IMG/VR virus record: IMGVR_UViG_3300045747_000060
Span: 1 to 35,903 of that record
DNA length: 35,903 nt
From: a virus
Reading direction: 5' to 3' (one strand)
The notes below the pieces were generated by a model. The model searched no databases. It was not told the origin of the DNA and saw nothing but the letters and a program-made list of their open reading frames with translations. This document shows, in pieces, positions 16,929-24,751 of the stretch (the stretch's first letter is position 1; every line of letters begins with the position of its first letter). Both the position numbers and the translations under genes were made by a program.

Positions 16929-18460
16929 GCTGTTAAACCTTGTCGGAAGACTGAATCTGACCCGTAAACTTTCTGTTCGTGTTTACCTAGTGCCATTGGA
17001 TCGTAGGCTCCTGGCATCGTGAATGGATTATTACTCGCTGGTGTGGTAGTGGAGGCGTCAGACGTTGTGGTAAGAGGACCGGGCGTGTTAGAGCCACTAT
17101 GGAATGGGTTCGAATTGGCATCTGGCATGCCGCTTATCTGTGTTCCATCTGGCATGGTCTGCCCGGTACTTCCGTTGGCCCCAATTCCAGGAACACCGAT
17201 AGAGTTTGGCAGTCCGCTCCACTTGGAGTCGGTCCATCCCTGGTCTTTTGCAAATGTGTTTGCCTGATCTTTCACCCAGTTTGTGGCAAGAGCCCCTGCA
17301 TTGAAACCAGGAAGTGTGTCTGGGCTAAATGTGTTGGCTAGAGACGCAATATTGTTGTAATCACCAAGCGCTTTGACTCCGTCTGGTCCGATAATATTGT
17401 TGAATACTTTGTTGACGTCTTTTGCTAGGTAACCGCTTCCAATATCGACTGCTGCGTTTCCAAGCACGTCAGTTAACGGCATTCCGTTGTTGTAAGCAGA
17501 CACTCCATTGACAAGGGGACGAATGAAGTTTGCGCCAGGTATTGAGTTCAAACCTACGTTGATCGCAAGATTTCCTGCCTGGCCTATAACTCTTGATACG
17601 TTATTAGCCGCGATCATGTTGTCAACGTTCTGACCTGTCAGATTGTTAGGATTTACACCTTCTAAGCTTCCAAAGCCGTTTTCCGTAAGTGCTTTCAACT
17701 GATTGTAGGTTGGCTCGGTACCGGAGGCTCCCCCAAACAAACCTTGCTGCATCTTCTGAGTGTCAGACAAACCTAGGCCTAACATCGAACTCAGCGGAAC
17801 ACCAGCTTCAATCGAAGCCTTCGCCATGTCGGTGATAGACGCAGGTGTTACCTGGCTCTGAGCCTGAGCTTGGTTGTCCTCACCAGGCTTTTGGTTTGCC
17901 AGCGGCGTAGGGCCTGGAGAAGGTTCTGGCGTAGGTGCAACAGGTTCTGGCGTAGGTGCAACAGGTTCTGGCGTAGGTGCAACAGGTTCTGGCGTAGGTG
18001 CAACAGGTTCTGGCGTAAGTGCAACAGGTTCTGGCGTAAGTGTTATTGGGGCATTGCCGGCAGATCCTTTTCCTCCGCCAGAGCTTGACGCCTCAGGTGA
18101 TGGTGATGGATCTACGGCCGGTGCTGGAGCTGCCGGTGCTTCAGTTGGTGCTGGCCCCTGATAGTCGTAATAGCCCTCGTTATTCATGATATACAAGGCG
18201 CCATTTGCCGTTACCACACGGCCATCTGCGTAGTGTGTGTCTCCATCGGAGCCCGTCCAGGTGTTGTACCCGTTAGCATCGTATCCGACAGCGCCGCTTT
18301 CGTTAAAAACTGAGTTACCACCGCCTCCGCCTCCCCAAGTGGCACCTCCTTGGCCGTCAGTTGTTACTGAGCCACTAGAATCTGACCATGTAGCACCAGA
18401 GCTGCCTTCACCGCGAAACATACGGCCGTTGAGCCGCGTCTTTTGATACAGGATATTCAT
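16925..18460 (-). CDS. Low-complexity virion or ejected protein with TPEPVA repeats
   Basis: This 511-residue protein has a Gly/Ser-rich N-terminus (about 18-60) with GGGGGG and alternating Trp/Tyr. A Pro/Ala linker follows, with six PTPEPVA-type heptads at about 139-180. A C-terminal 300 residues contain hydrophobic, helical stretches (LAINVGLNSIPGANFIRPLV) that could insert into membranes. The order (polyvalent proteins, GNAT-like, this, portal) resembles clusters of proteins carried inside the head and ejected with DNA. The function is otherwise unknown. Confidence 0.6.
   Translation of the reverse strand: MNILYQKTRLNGRMFRGEGSSGATWSDSSGSVTTDGQGGATWGGGGGGNSVFNESGAVGYDANGYNTWTGSDGDTHYADGRVVTANGALYIMNNEGYYDYQGPAPTEAPAAPAPAVDPSPSPEASSSGGGKGSAGNAPITLTPEPVALTPEPVAPTPEPVAPTPEPVAPTPEPVAPTPEPSPGPTPLANQKPGEDNQAQAQSQVTPASITDMAKASIEAGVPLSSMLGLGLSDTQKMQQGLFGGASGTEPTYNQLKALTENGFGSLEGVNPNNLTGQNVDNMIAANNVSRVIGQAGNLAINVGLNSIPGANFIRPLVNGVSAYNNGMPLTDVLGNAAVDIGSGYLAKDVNKVFNNIIGPDGVKALGDYNNIASLANTFSPDTLPGFNAGALATNWVKDQANTFAKDQGWTDSKWSGLPNSIGVPGIGANGSTGQTMPDGTQISGMPDANSNPFHSGSNTPGPLTTTSDASTTTPASNNPFTMPGAYDPMALGKHEQKVYGSDSVFRQGLTA
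17921..18046 (-). repeat. 21-base tandem repeat, six units, in-frame
   Basis: Six head-to-tail 21-base units, each encoding one PTPEPVA-like heptad on the minus strand. Units 1-4 are identical, unit 5 differs by one base, and unit 6 diverges in its last bases. The period keeps frame, so copy number could vary without breaking the gene. Confidence 0.92.
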
Positions 18461-18870
18461 ATCTTCGCCCCGATTACTTGATGTTTGATCTCAAACCCAA
18501 GACGCCTCCAAAGTCTAGCAACCGAGGGCCTGACAGCAGCCTCAACGGTCGTAGCACCTTCGATCTTGAGCATCTCTTTGAGTTGCTTCCAGTTTTCTGC
18601 AGTCGTGATCCCATTACCACCTAAAGCAGCAAGAAAAGCAGCCCGTTCATTGCGCCTGTTGTGCATTTGATAGGCCACGGCACCTATGCATACATAATGA
18701 TGCCAAGCAGCTATTACTGCGTACCGACCCTGTAAGATGTCTGACTTAAACTGATCGTCTGTCCACTCGCCACCGACAAAAGGTGTTACTTTCGCGAAGT
18801 GAGGAGCAAGATCGGGCCAGTATTGCGCACACTTCCATGTAGGAAGACGTTCAAGGCGGTGTGGGTTCAT
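18457..18870 (-). CDS. GNAT-fold acetyltransferase-like protein
   Basis: This 137-residue protein has helical N-terminal and beta central parts: ILQGRYAVIAAWHHYVCIGA has the strand order of a GNAT core. It ends with VRPSVARLWRRLGFEIKHQV, which matches the usual GNAT C-terminal substrate-side motif (LYxKLGF). The acetyl-CoA loop is not obvious, so activity is uncertain. GNAT-like internal virion proteins are known next to portal or ejection genes in short-tailed phages. It overlaps the genes on each side by four bases. Confidence 0.6.
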   Translation of the reverse strand: MNPHRLERLPTWKCAQYWPDLAPHFAKVTPFVGGEWTDDQFKSDILQGRYAVIAAWHHYVCIGAVAYQMHNRRNERAAFLAALGGNGITTAENWKQLKEMLKIEGATTVEAAVRPSVARLWRRLGFEIKHQVIGAKI

Positions 18871-21800
18871 ACGTGACTCATGGCCCAGTCAACTAACTTC
18901 TTCTTAGTCGCGTAGGAGTGACCTCCGTTGGCTTCTTTCTTGAAGGTATCAAGGACTGAGCGCATAGTGAGATGAGGTCCAAAACGTTTTACCAAGGCCT
19001 TGATAACGTGGTCGGGGATCTGCTCTTTATGCTCGTAAGTATCTACATTGATAAGACCTGTCACGTGACCTCCTTTTGCAAAATCTTGGTTTGGCCAACC
19101 TTTAATTTCACCGGAATTATCTGGCCATACCTGATCATTCATCGCTTTTATTTCTTCTACGGTGTGGTATTCTCCAGGTTTGACACCCTTACCCATCATG
19201 TGATCAAGCTCAGAGTTGTTCCAAACGTCAGACGTCTTACGAAGCCCTGTGTTCTGCATGTCTCCAATCTTGCCCCAGTTGCCAGACTTGACGAAGTCTT
19301 GAACAGCAGCCATGTCCTCAGGATCTGGCCTGCCGTTGCGGCGACCTTTGATTTCCTGGATAGACGGAGTCAGTGACTCTTTATCCATCCATTGCTTAGC
19401 CTCAGGATTCCACTTCCAGTTTTGAGCTAACGTATAACGTCTATTGATATCAGAAGACCCAAAGTGATCAAATATGGCGTTGATCTCTTCTGGCGCCATG
19501 TCTTGGGCATTCTTAAAAGGTGCATCACTTTGCTCGGTAAACTTAGGTGGCTTCACGGCGATCTGCACCTTTGGCTTTCCTGCGGCATCGTGCAAAATGT
19601 AGAGCTGGTTGCCATTACCTCCATAGTGCTGAGCCAAGCGGTTGACTTGAGTGCACCAGCCAGCATCCTTGCCAGCTCCCATGCAAAAGTTTAGTGCGTC
19701 GTCATTAGTCGCAGTGTCGGGAACTGCTTTCCAAGAGTGGCCTGAGTCATAGGTCTTGTGTGTTGGTACGTTGGTCTGGGCCCGAAGTGTCTTTGTCTGT
19801 TCTAGAATTTTGTTCCATTCGCCGGTCTTAGCTGCGATGTCAGAGACTGAAGACCTTGCGATGTCTGCATCTGTCAGATGCAAGTTGCGCTCGACTAAAG
19901 GAATGAAGTCATGGATGGGGGCATTTGGTTGCGCATTGGCGGCGGCAGCCCGCATGGCCTCAATGGATCCATGGTGCTCAAAGGCAATTCCTGCGTCATT
20001 GGCTTGGCCCATGTAGTCCATCATGTGCTGGAAGCCAAGACCTTGAGGGTCACCAAGACCGTAGATCTTTGTCTTTGGGTCAGTCTTATCAAGCCATTGA
20101 CGGCGCTTCAGGTACTCGACTTCACTGTTGATGCCGGCTGCCTCTTCTGGCTTTATGCCAGTGATTCCGCTGAGCTCGTCGATAGCACCACCAATCGTAT
20201 TGGTCTCTGGGCTGGCTCCTGTAGACCCAAGGTGCCAGTTGACTTCTTCGCCGGGCGTGTGGGTTCTAATGGCATTGTCTGAGAGGTTTTCCCAAGGGGT
20301 GCGATAATTGCGTCCGGTCGTCTCGTAGTGGAACTTGTCCGCCTTGCTGCTGTTTGGACGGATGCGGTACGCCGTGTTGCCGTCTCCGGCAGACGGATAG
20401 GGGGCTGCGCCGTACTCCTGTGCATTCAATTCCATCTGGTCCGGCGTCATGTGGAGACGACCTTCTTGCTCGAGTTTCAGAAGAGGGTCGTCTGCAGTAC
20501 CCATCTGGTTCCTGATGTAGTTCATAAGCTGCTTGTCGCGCCAGTTGTTAGGTGCCGTGTTGCTAGATCCAATTTCGTAGAGGTCCATGGCCTGTACTGG
20601 GTCGTGCTCGATCATCTCGGTCCAATTCCCGCCCTTAGGCTTCACTGCAAAAGCAGGCTGTGCAGGAGCAAGGACCTTGGCCAGAGCCCCTTCACCATGC
20701 ATACCAGCGTTCAGAATGTTTCCTGCGTGTCGGACAAGTGGGGCCCCTGCCTTTTCCACAAGCTTTCCGGCCGCTTTGAGCGGGGCTCCTACTCCGAGGC
20801 CACCGGCGTATGACGCCACATCAGCTGCCGCCTGTAATCTGGGGTCCTCAGAGGCTCCTGGGAGCCATTCCTTATAGAAGTCACTCGTAGGCAAAAACGG
20901 AGTGTTGCTGACACCAGGGATTAAGCTCCTGGCCAGTCCCTCAAGGTCTCCGGGCATACCCACTGTGCCGGCGAGCCAGCCGCGAGCCATTTGCTTCATG
21001 ACCTGTGTGGAATGCTCGTTCTGAAGGCGCTGTTGGCGGTCTCGGTCGACCTGACTTGTGGTCACTGCGCCACCTCCTGCGAAGCTCTGAGCTGCTGGCT
21101 TTGTGGTGTTCTTGCTGTCTGTCACCCACTCCTTGAAGTCATCGACGTGCATTGCAGTGACCGCTTTGGCTCCGTCCCAGCCGTTGCGGTAGTTGCCGTG
21201 GTACGCAGCCTTGGCTTCCTCAGGAGTTTTGAACCCCATCATGACTTTGTGCTCATCGAACTTGCCGTCTGTATCGTGCTGGTCGATGACATGGACTGGG
21301 ACTGTGCGGTCTTTGTAATCAGGGCCTAAGAACACGTCAACGTGATCTTTGTCAGCCCCTTTAGTGCCGCGAATGTAGCCGTAATCGTGCTGCATGCGAG
21401 TGTGCCACTCATCTCCGTCCTTGGACTTGCCGCTACGGACCGAATCTGCTGGGTTTTCGATGGAAATGTTGAGGCCGTGGGCCCAGACATGATCCTTCTT
21501 GTAGTTGCCGGCAGCTGCTTGAGCCTCAGTTGGTTGCACGCGGCCTCCTTGGGCGAAGTTGGGCTCTTCTGGACGCGGCGTAGTTGGTAGGTCAAGCAAG
21601 CCTTGATAGTCACCAACATGCCTACGAGCTTGGATTGTTGGAACACCTTGAGCTTCTAAAAATTGTGATGCTTCGCGTGGAGTCATATAGCCGGAAGGCA
21701 TGTCAAGGTTCTCGCCGTAGTTTTGGCCGCCCTCTCTGATATTGGTTTTCCCGCCTCTGAATTTTACAAGCCCGGTGTTCTGAAGGTCACCGACGTCTGC

Positions 21801-23336
21801 CCATTGACCTGACTTGACAAAGTCCTGGGCAAAAGGCTTGTAGCGGTCAGCAGGTGCAGCATTGCCTTTGCCTTTGATTTGGACGATACGGTCAGGACGA
21901 CCAGTATTGGATTCGCCACCATATTTACCGTAGTCAGGGGCTGTCTCGATTGTGACGTGAGGTTCTCCGGTCTTGGAATCGCGCAGACTGAAGATGCGAC
22001 TCCGTCCTGAGGCTACGTCGTCGCAGTAGCCACCAACGCAGTGGCCCATAGTGTCACCTTCGTATTTCAAAGCGTCTTTGAGGGTTTTATCTGAATACTC
22101 CGGGCGATGCCTGAAGAATCTGTCGATAGCTTCCTGTTCTGAGTCTGCAGACCATGATGTGCCATCACCCACAACTGCGTGTGTGCCAAGTGCTCCTTCG
22201 CCGCGCTTTTCTACTGTGAATCCAGGCGGTAACTCGCGCTTTGGAGCCTTCAACTCCACCCACTTGAAGCCCTTGTCGCCGTAGTCCTTGTGCAGAACTG
22301 TGGCCGCGTTGTTGGCCTTGGCAGCGTCTGCCGCCACCTTCTGCTCTTGGCGCCACGCATTGATCTTTGCCACGTGCTCAACGGCTTGAGGCATAGAGAC
22401 ACGATCAAGACTTTCAGGCCTCAACTGCAAATGTGCAGGCAGCCCGGAGGCTGGGTCTGTGGCATTGCGAAGTTCGTCTATGAGGTGCCTGAAACCTAGG
22501 TCTTGGCCCTCAGTCATGAGCGGAGAGATGCTGTGAACTTTGTCAGTCGGCCCTAGCTTTCCAAGCCATGGATTGGCAGAAGCCACTCTTTCTGCTTCGC
22601 GTTTACCAAAGTACTCAGTTAAATTACTGTGGTCTGGAGTGTCTATCACAGCGTCAGACGTGTTCTCCCACCGCCTGGCCAAATCAGAAACGGCTAGCTT
22701 CTGTGGTCCATCACCACTAGGGTGAACCATTCTGCCAGGGCTTAGCAGTTCTTCAGGGTTCACGTGCAGAGTTCCACGTTCAGCAAGGGCGCGGATGGGG
22801 TCTGTCGGTGTTGCCATCTCGTTCTTGATGTAGCGGGTCAGCTGCTTGTCAATGAAGCTGTTGACGGCTCTAGGAGCCTTCATGCCTTCTGCTTGGGCGG
22901 CAGTAAAGATCTCGCCAGAGGTTTGGTCTAAGAACCTGCCTCCTTCGTAGGGCTCAAGCACAGATGGAACTGGGTGGTACCCTTTCAGGCTTTTAAGTGA
23001 GTCCTCCACGCTTCCACTCAGCCAGTTCCCGCCCTTCATTTTGATAACGCCACGCTGGGCAGCACGCCCTCCGGACACTGGGCCTGGCATTTGTGCTACC
23101 TTGCTCAAAGGTCCTAGCAGCGGAGCCACCTGTGCGGCGATGCCAAGTGGGAAGCCGGCGCGTGCTCCAGCCTGGCGGTCAGCGGTCAGCGGATCCAGCA
23201 CGGAAGCATCGGACAGCTCGTCTGGTGCTGAGCCTGTCAACATAGACTCCAAGAACCCACTGACCTTAGGGTACTGCTTGGTCAGTTCATTGTGACCTTG
23301 GCCTGATGGCAGGATCTTGGCTTTACGTTTGTCCAT
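18867..23336 (-). CDS. Giant polyvalent protein: two PcfJ-like halves around an inorganic-pyrophosphatase-like domain
   Basis: This 1489-residue protein is built of parts. A first half (about 98-530) has KGGNW, DKQLTRYIKNEM, RRWENTSDAVI, LGFRHLIDELR and a PcfJ-like domain (MGHCVGGYCDD, RIFSLRDSKTGEPHVTIE, AQDFVKSGQW). Then comes a linker NFAQGGRV and a pyrophosphatase-like domain (about 605-745: NYKKDHVWAHGLNISIENP, HVDVFLGPDY, DEHKVMMGF). After a second linker (SFAGGGAV), a second divergent copy of the first half (899-1370) repeats the same order with LYILHDAAGKPKVQIAV and VQDFVKSGNWGKIGDMQNTG. A short tail follows FAKGGHV. Known of the class: polyvalent proteins of phages and conjugative elements enter the host with DNA and counter defences. 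Its exact targets are unknown. Confidence 0.78.
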   Translation of the reverse strand: MDKRKAKILPSGQGHNELTKQYPKVSGFLESMLTGSAPDELSDASVLDPLTADRQAGARAGFPLGIAAQVAPLLGPLSKVAQMPGPVSGGRAAQRGVIKMKGGNWLSGSVEDSLKSLKGYHPVPSVLEPYEGGRFLDQTSGEIFTAAQAEGMKAPRAVNSFIDKQLTRYIKNEMATPTDPIRALAERGTLHVNPEELLSPGRMVHPSGDGPQKLAVSDLARRWENTSDAVIDTPDHSNLTEYFGKREAERVASANPWLGKLGPTDKVHSISPLMTEGQDLGFRHLIDELRNATDPASGLPAHLQLRPESLDRVSMPQAVEHVAKINAWRQEQKVAADAAKANNAATVLHKDYGDKGFKWVELKAPKRELPPGFTVEKRGEGALGTHAVVGDGTSWSADSEQEAIDRFFRHRPEYSDKTLKDALKYEGDTMGHCVGGYCDDVASGRSRIFSLRDSKTGEPHVTIETAPDYGKYGGESNTGRPDRIVQIKGKGNAAPADRYKPFAQDFVKSGQWADVGDLQNTGLVKFRGGKTNIREGGQNYGENLDMPSGYMTPREASQFLEAQGVPTIQARRHVGDYQGLLDLPTTPRPEEPNFAQGGRVQPTEAQAAAGNYKKDHVWAHGLNISIENPADSVRSGKSKDGDEWHTRMQHDYGYIRGTKGADKDHVDVFLGPDYKDRTVPVHVIDQHDTDGKFDEHKVMMGFKTPEEAKAAYHGNYRNGWDGAKAVTAMHVDDFKEWVTDSKNTTKPAAQSFAGGGAVTTSQVDRDRQQRLQNEHSTQVMKQMARGWLAGTVGMPGDLEGLARSLIPGVSNTPFLPTSDFYKEWLPGASEDPRLQAAADVASYAGGLGVGAPLKAAGKLVEKAGAPLVRHAGNILNAGMHGEGALAKVLAPAQPAFAVKPKGGNWTEMIEHDPVQAMDLYEIGSSNTAPNNWRDKQLMNYIRNQMGTADDPLLKLEQEGRLHMTPDQMELNAQEYGAAPYPSAGDGNTAYRIRPNSSKADKFHYETTGRNYRTPWENLSDNAIRTHTPGEEVNWHLGSTGASPETNTIGGAIDELSGITGIKPEEAAGINSEVEYLKRRQWLDKTDPKTKIYGLGDPQGLGFQHMMDYMGQANDAGIAFEHHGSIEAMRAAAANAQPNAPIHDFIPLVERNLHLTDADIARSSVSDIAAKTGEWNKILEQTKTLRAQTNVPTHKTYDSGHSWKAVPDTATNDDALNFCMGAGKDAGWCTQVNRLAQHYGGNGNQLYILHDAAGKPKVQIAVKPPKFTEQSDAPFKNAQDMAPEEINAIFDHFGSSDINRRYTLAQNWKWNPEAKQWMDKESLTPSIQEIKGRRNGRPDPEDMAAVQDFVKSGNWGKIGDMQNTGLRKTSDVWNNSELDHMMGKGVKPGEYHTVEEIKAMNDQVWPDNSGEIKGWPNQDFAKGGHVTGLINVDTYEHKEQIPDHVIKALVKRFGPHLTMRSVLDTFKKEANGGHSYATKKKLVDWAMSHV

Positions 23337-24658
23337 TAGACTTTACCTCCGCGTGCGTAGTGATCTGCCACTTTGGGCAAGTTATTCGGGTCTGTCGTCC
23401 AGCTTCTGAGAACGTCTGGAAGCGACATTGCTGTGTGGCCATCAACATCAGGACCCAGGCTTTCAATGTAGTCTGCTAGATCCACGCGCGATGGCTTCTG
23501 CTTGACAAAAGCGTTGACCTTGGCTAATGGATTGTCAGGCTGGGCTGCCGGGACGTATTCTATGCCTAGGTTCTTCAGCTTCTTTTCTGTTGCTGTTGAT
23601 GGGTTGATGCCGTAGTCGTACACGCGGCCTATGTCCTGTGTTGTCAGCCCATGGCCCTGAGTCTCTACGTACCCAAACCCAGGGTTTCCGTTGATCATCT
23701 TTGGAATGTTTGGGATGTGCGCCTCTTCGTACGGTGCCAGCGGCAAGCCTTGCTCACCGAACCTGCGAGGTATCAGCCGTGCAAAGGACTCAACTGGTGT
23801 TCCACCGCGCGTCCTGCCACTTTCAATGCCGCGATAGCCTTGGTGGTTGATGAACTGAGAAAAGTCTGGGAACTCGTCTCTGAGCTGATCCATCAATTCA
23901 CGCTCCTGTGTGTTAGCCGCATACCGTTGTTCGTTAGTCCACCCAGTTTTGTCCTGTGGCTTAGCGTACCAACCACCGTACGGGTCGCTGCTGTGACACA
24001 GACCAAGCTCATCTGCTCTTTGGGCCTTCAGTTGTTTGAAGTGGTCGGTAAGGGCACCGATGGCTGAGTTCTCTTGATGGGCTCCATAGAACTCAGGCTG
24101 CCCTATGTTCTCAGACAGTTGATGCCATCTGCTACTGTCTAGGCTATCGCCCAGCGTGTAGGTCAACTTGCTCTTGTCGCGTGGCTCGAAGCCGTAGCGG
24201 CCATACTGAGAGATCATTGCATCAGGTTTGATGATGGTCCCACTGTCAGGATAGCTTAGTTCCAGCTTCCGCTTGGCGGGGGCAAACGGGTCTTCGCTCA
24301 GATGCCCGTATGTGGGGTTGCCACCGAACATGCTGGGCTCTGTCTGGCTGCGGAGTTCGATTGAAGGCTTTGCACCTGCTCTGGCACCTGTTCGCCCTGA
24401 CGTGTGGACGGTCTGCAACTCGCCGTTGGCTAAGAGATCTGTCAGGCTACGGCGACGCATGATTGCTGGCGCACTGCTGAGACGCTCAATCATCTGTGGG
24501 CTGAGATGTTCACCAACAGCTTGGCCCTCAGGCCCATGAGTTGATAACGCAAAGAGCTTTTGAAGTTGCGGATTGACTCCTAAGCTCTCACCAAGTGCAG
24601 GCAGCTTAGCTTCAAAAGCTTTGAGCATCGCACGTAGTGCCTCAAGAGGAAGAGGCAT
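23336..24658 (-). CDS. Probable ejected effector, polyvalent-protein associated, unknown fold
   Basis: The start chosen is ATG at 24658, with GGAG seven bases upstream; a GTG directly before it is too close. The 440-residue product has a helical N-terminus and a central segment (about 115-175) with TYGHLSEDPF and LTYTLGDSLDSSRWH. That segment recalls the ADP-ribosyltransferase-like / DUF3626 pattern YG...LTxGDS, though this likeness is weak. The C-terminus ends DHYARGGKV, sharing the A-x-GG motif of the 1489-residue protein. The stop overlaps that gene's ATG (TAATG). It is therefore probably co-made and co-delivered with the polyvalent protein. Confidence 0.5.
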   Translation of the reverse strand: MPLPLEALRAMLKAFEAKLPALGESLGVNPQLQKLFALSTHGPEGQAVGEHLSPQMIERLSSAPAIMRRRSLTDLLANGELQTVHTSGRTGARAGAKPSIELRSQTEPSMFGGNPTYGHLSEDPFAPAKRKLELSYPDSGTIIKPDAMISQYGRYGFEPRDKSKLTYTLGDSLDSSRWHQLSENIGQPEFYGAHQENSAIGALTDHFKQLKAQRADELGLCHSSDPYGGWYAKPQDKTGWTNEQRYAANTQERELMDQLRDEFPDFSQFINHQGYRGIESGRTRGGTPVESFARLIPRRFGEQGLPLAPYEEAHIPNIPKMINGNPGFGYVETQGHGLTTQDIGRVYDYGINPSTATEKKLKNLGIEYVPAAQPDNPLAKVNAFVKQKPSRVDLADYIESLGPDVDGHTAMSLPDVLRSWTTDPNNLPKVADHYARGGKV

Positions 24659-24671
24659 CACTGAACTCCAA

Positions 24672-24705
24672 GAGAAAAAGCCCCGGGCTTTAAGGGCTCG
24701 GGGCT
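24672..24705 (-). terminator. Rho-independent terminator after the large terminase gene
   Basis: A stem pairs 24679-24690 with 24694-24705: seven perfect outer pairs (AGCCCCG/CGGGGCT), then mostly GC or GU pairs and a three-base loop. On the minus strand it is followed by TTTTTCTC. It sits before the 440-residue gene and partly next to that gene's ribosome site, so it may partially attenuate rather than fully stop transcription. Confidence 0.78.
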
Positions 24706-24751
24706 AAGAGGCGGGCAACTGCACTGAAGCCACTCTGGAGACGAGTCCATT

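Noticed and set aside
17921-18046. CRISPR array
   Set aside because: The repeats are directly head-to-tail with no spacers and code for protein heptads, so this is a coding tandem repeat.
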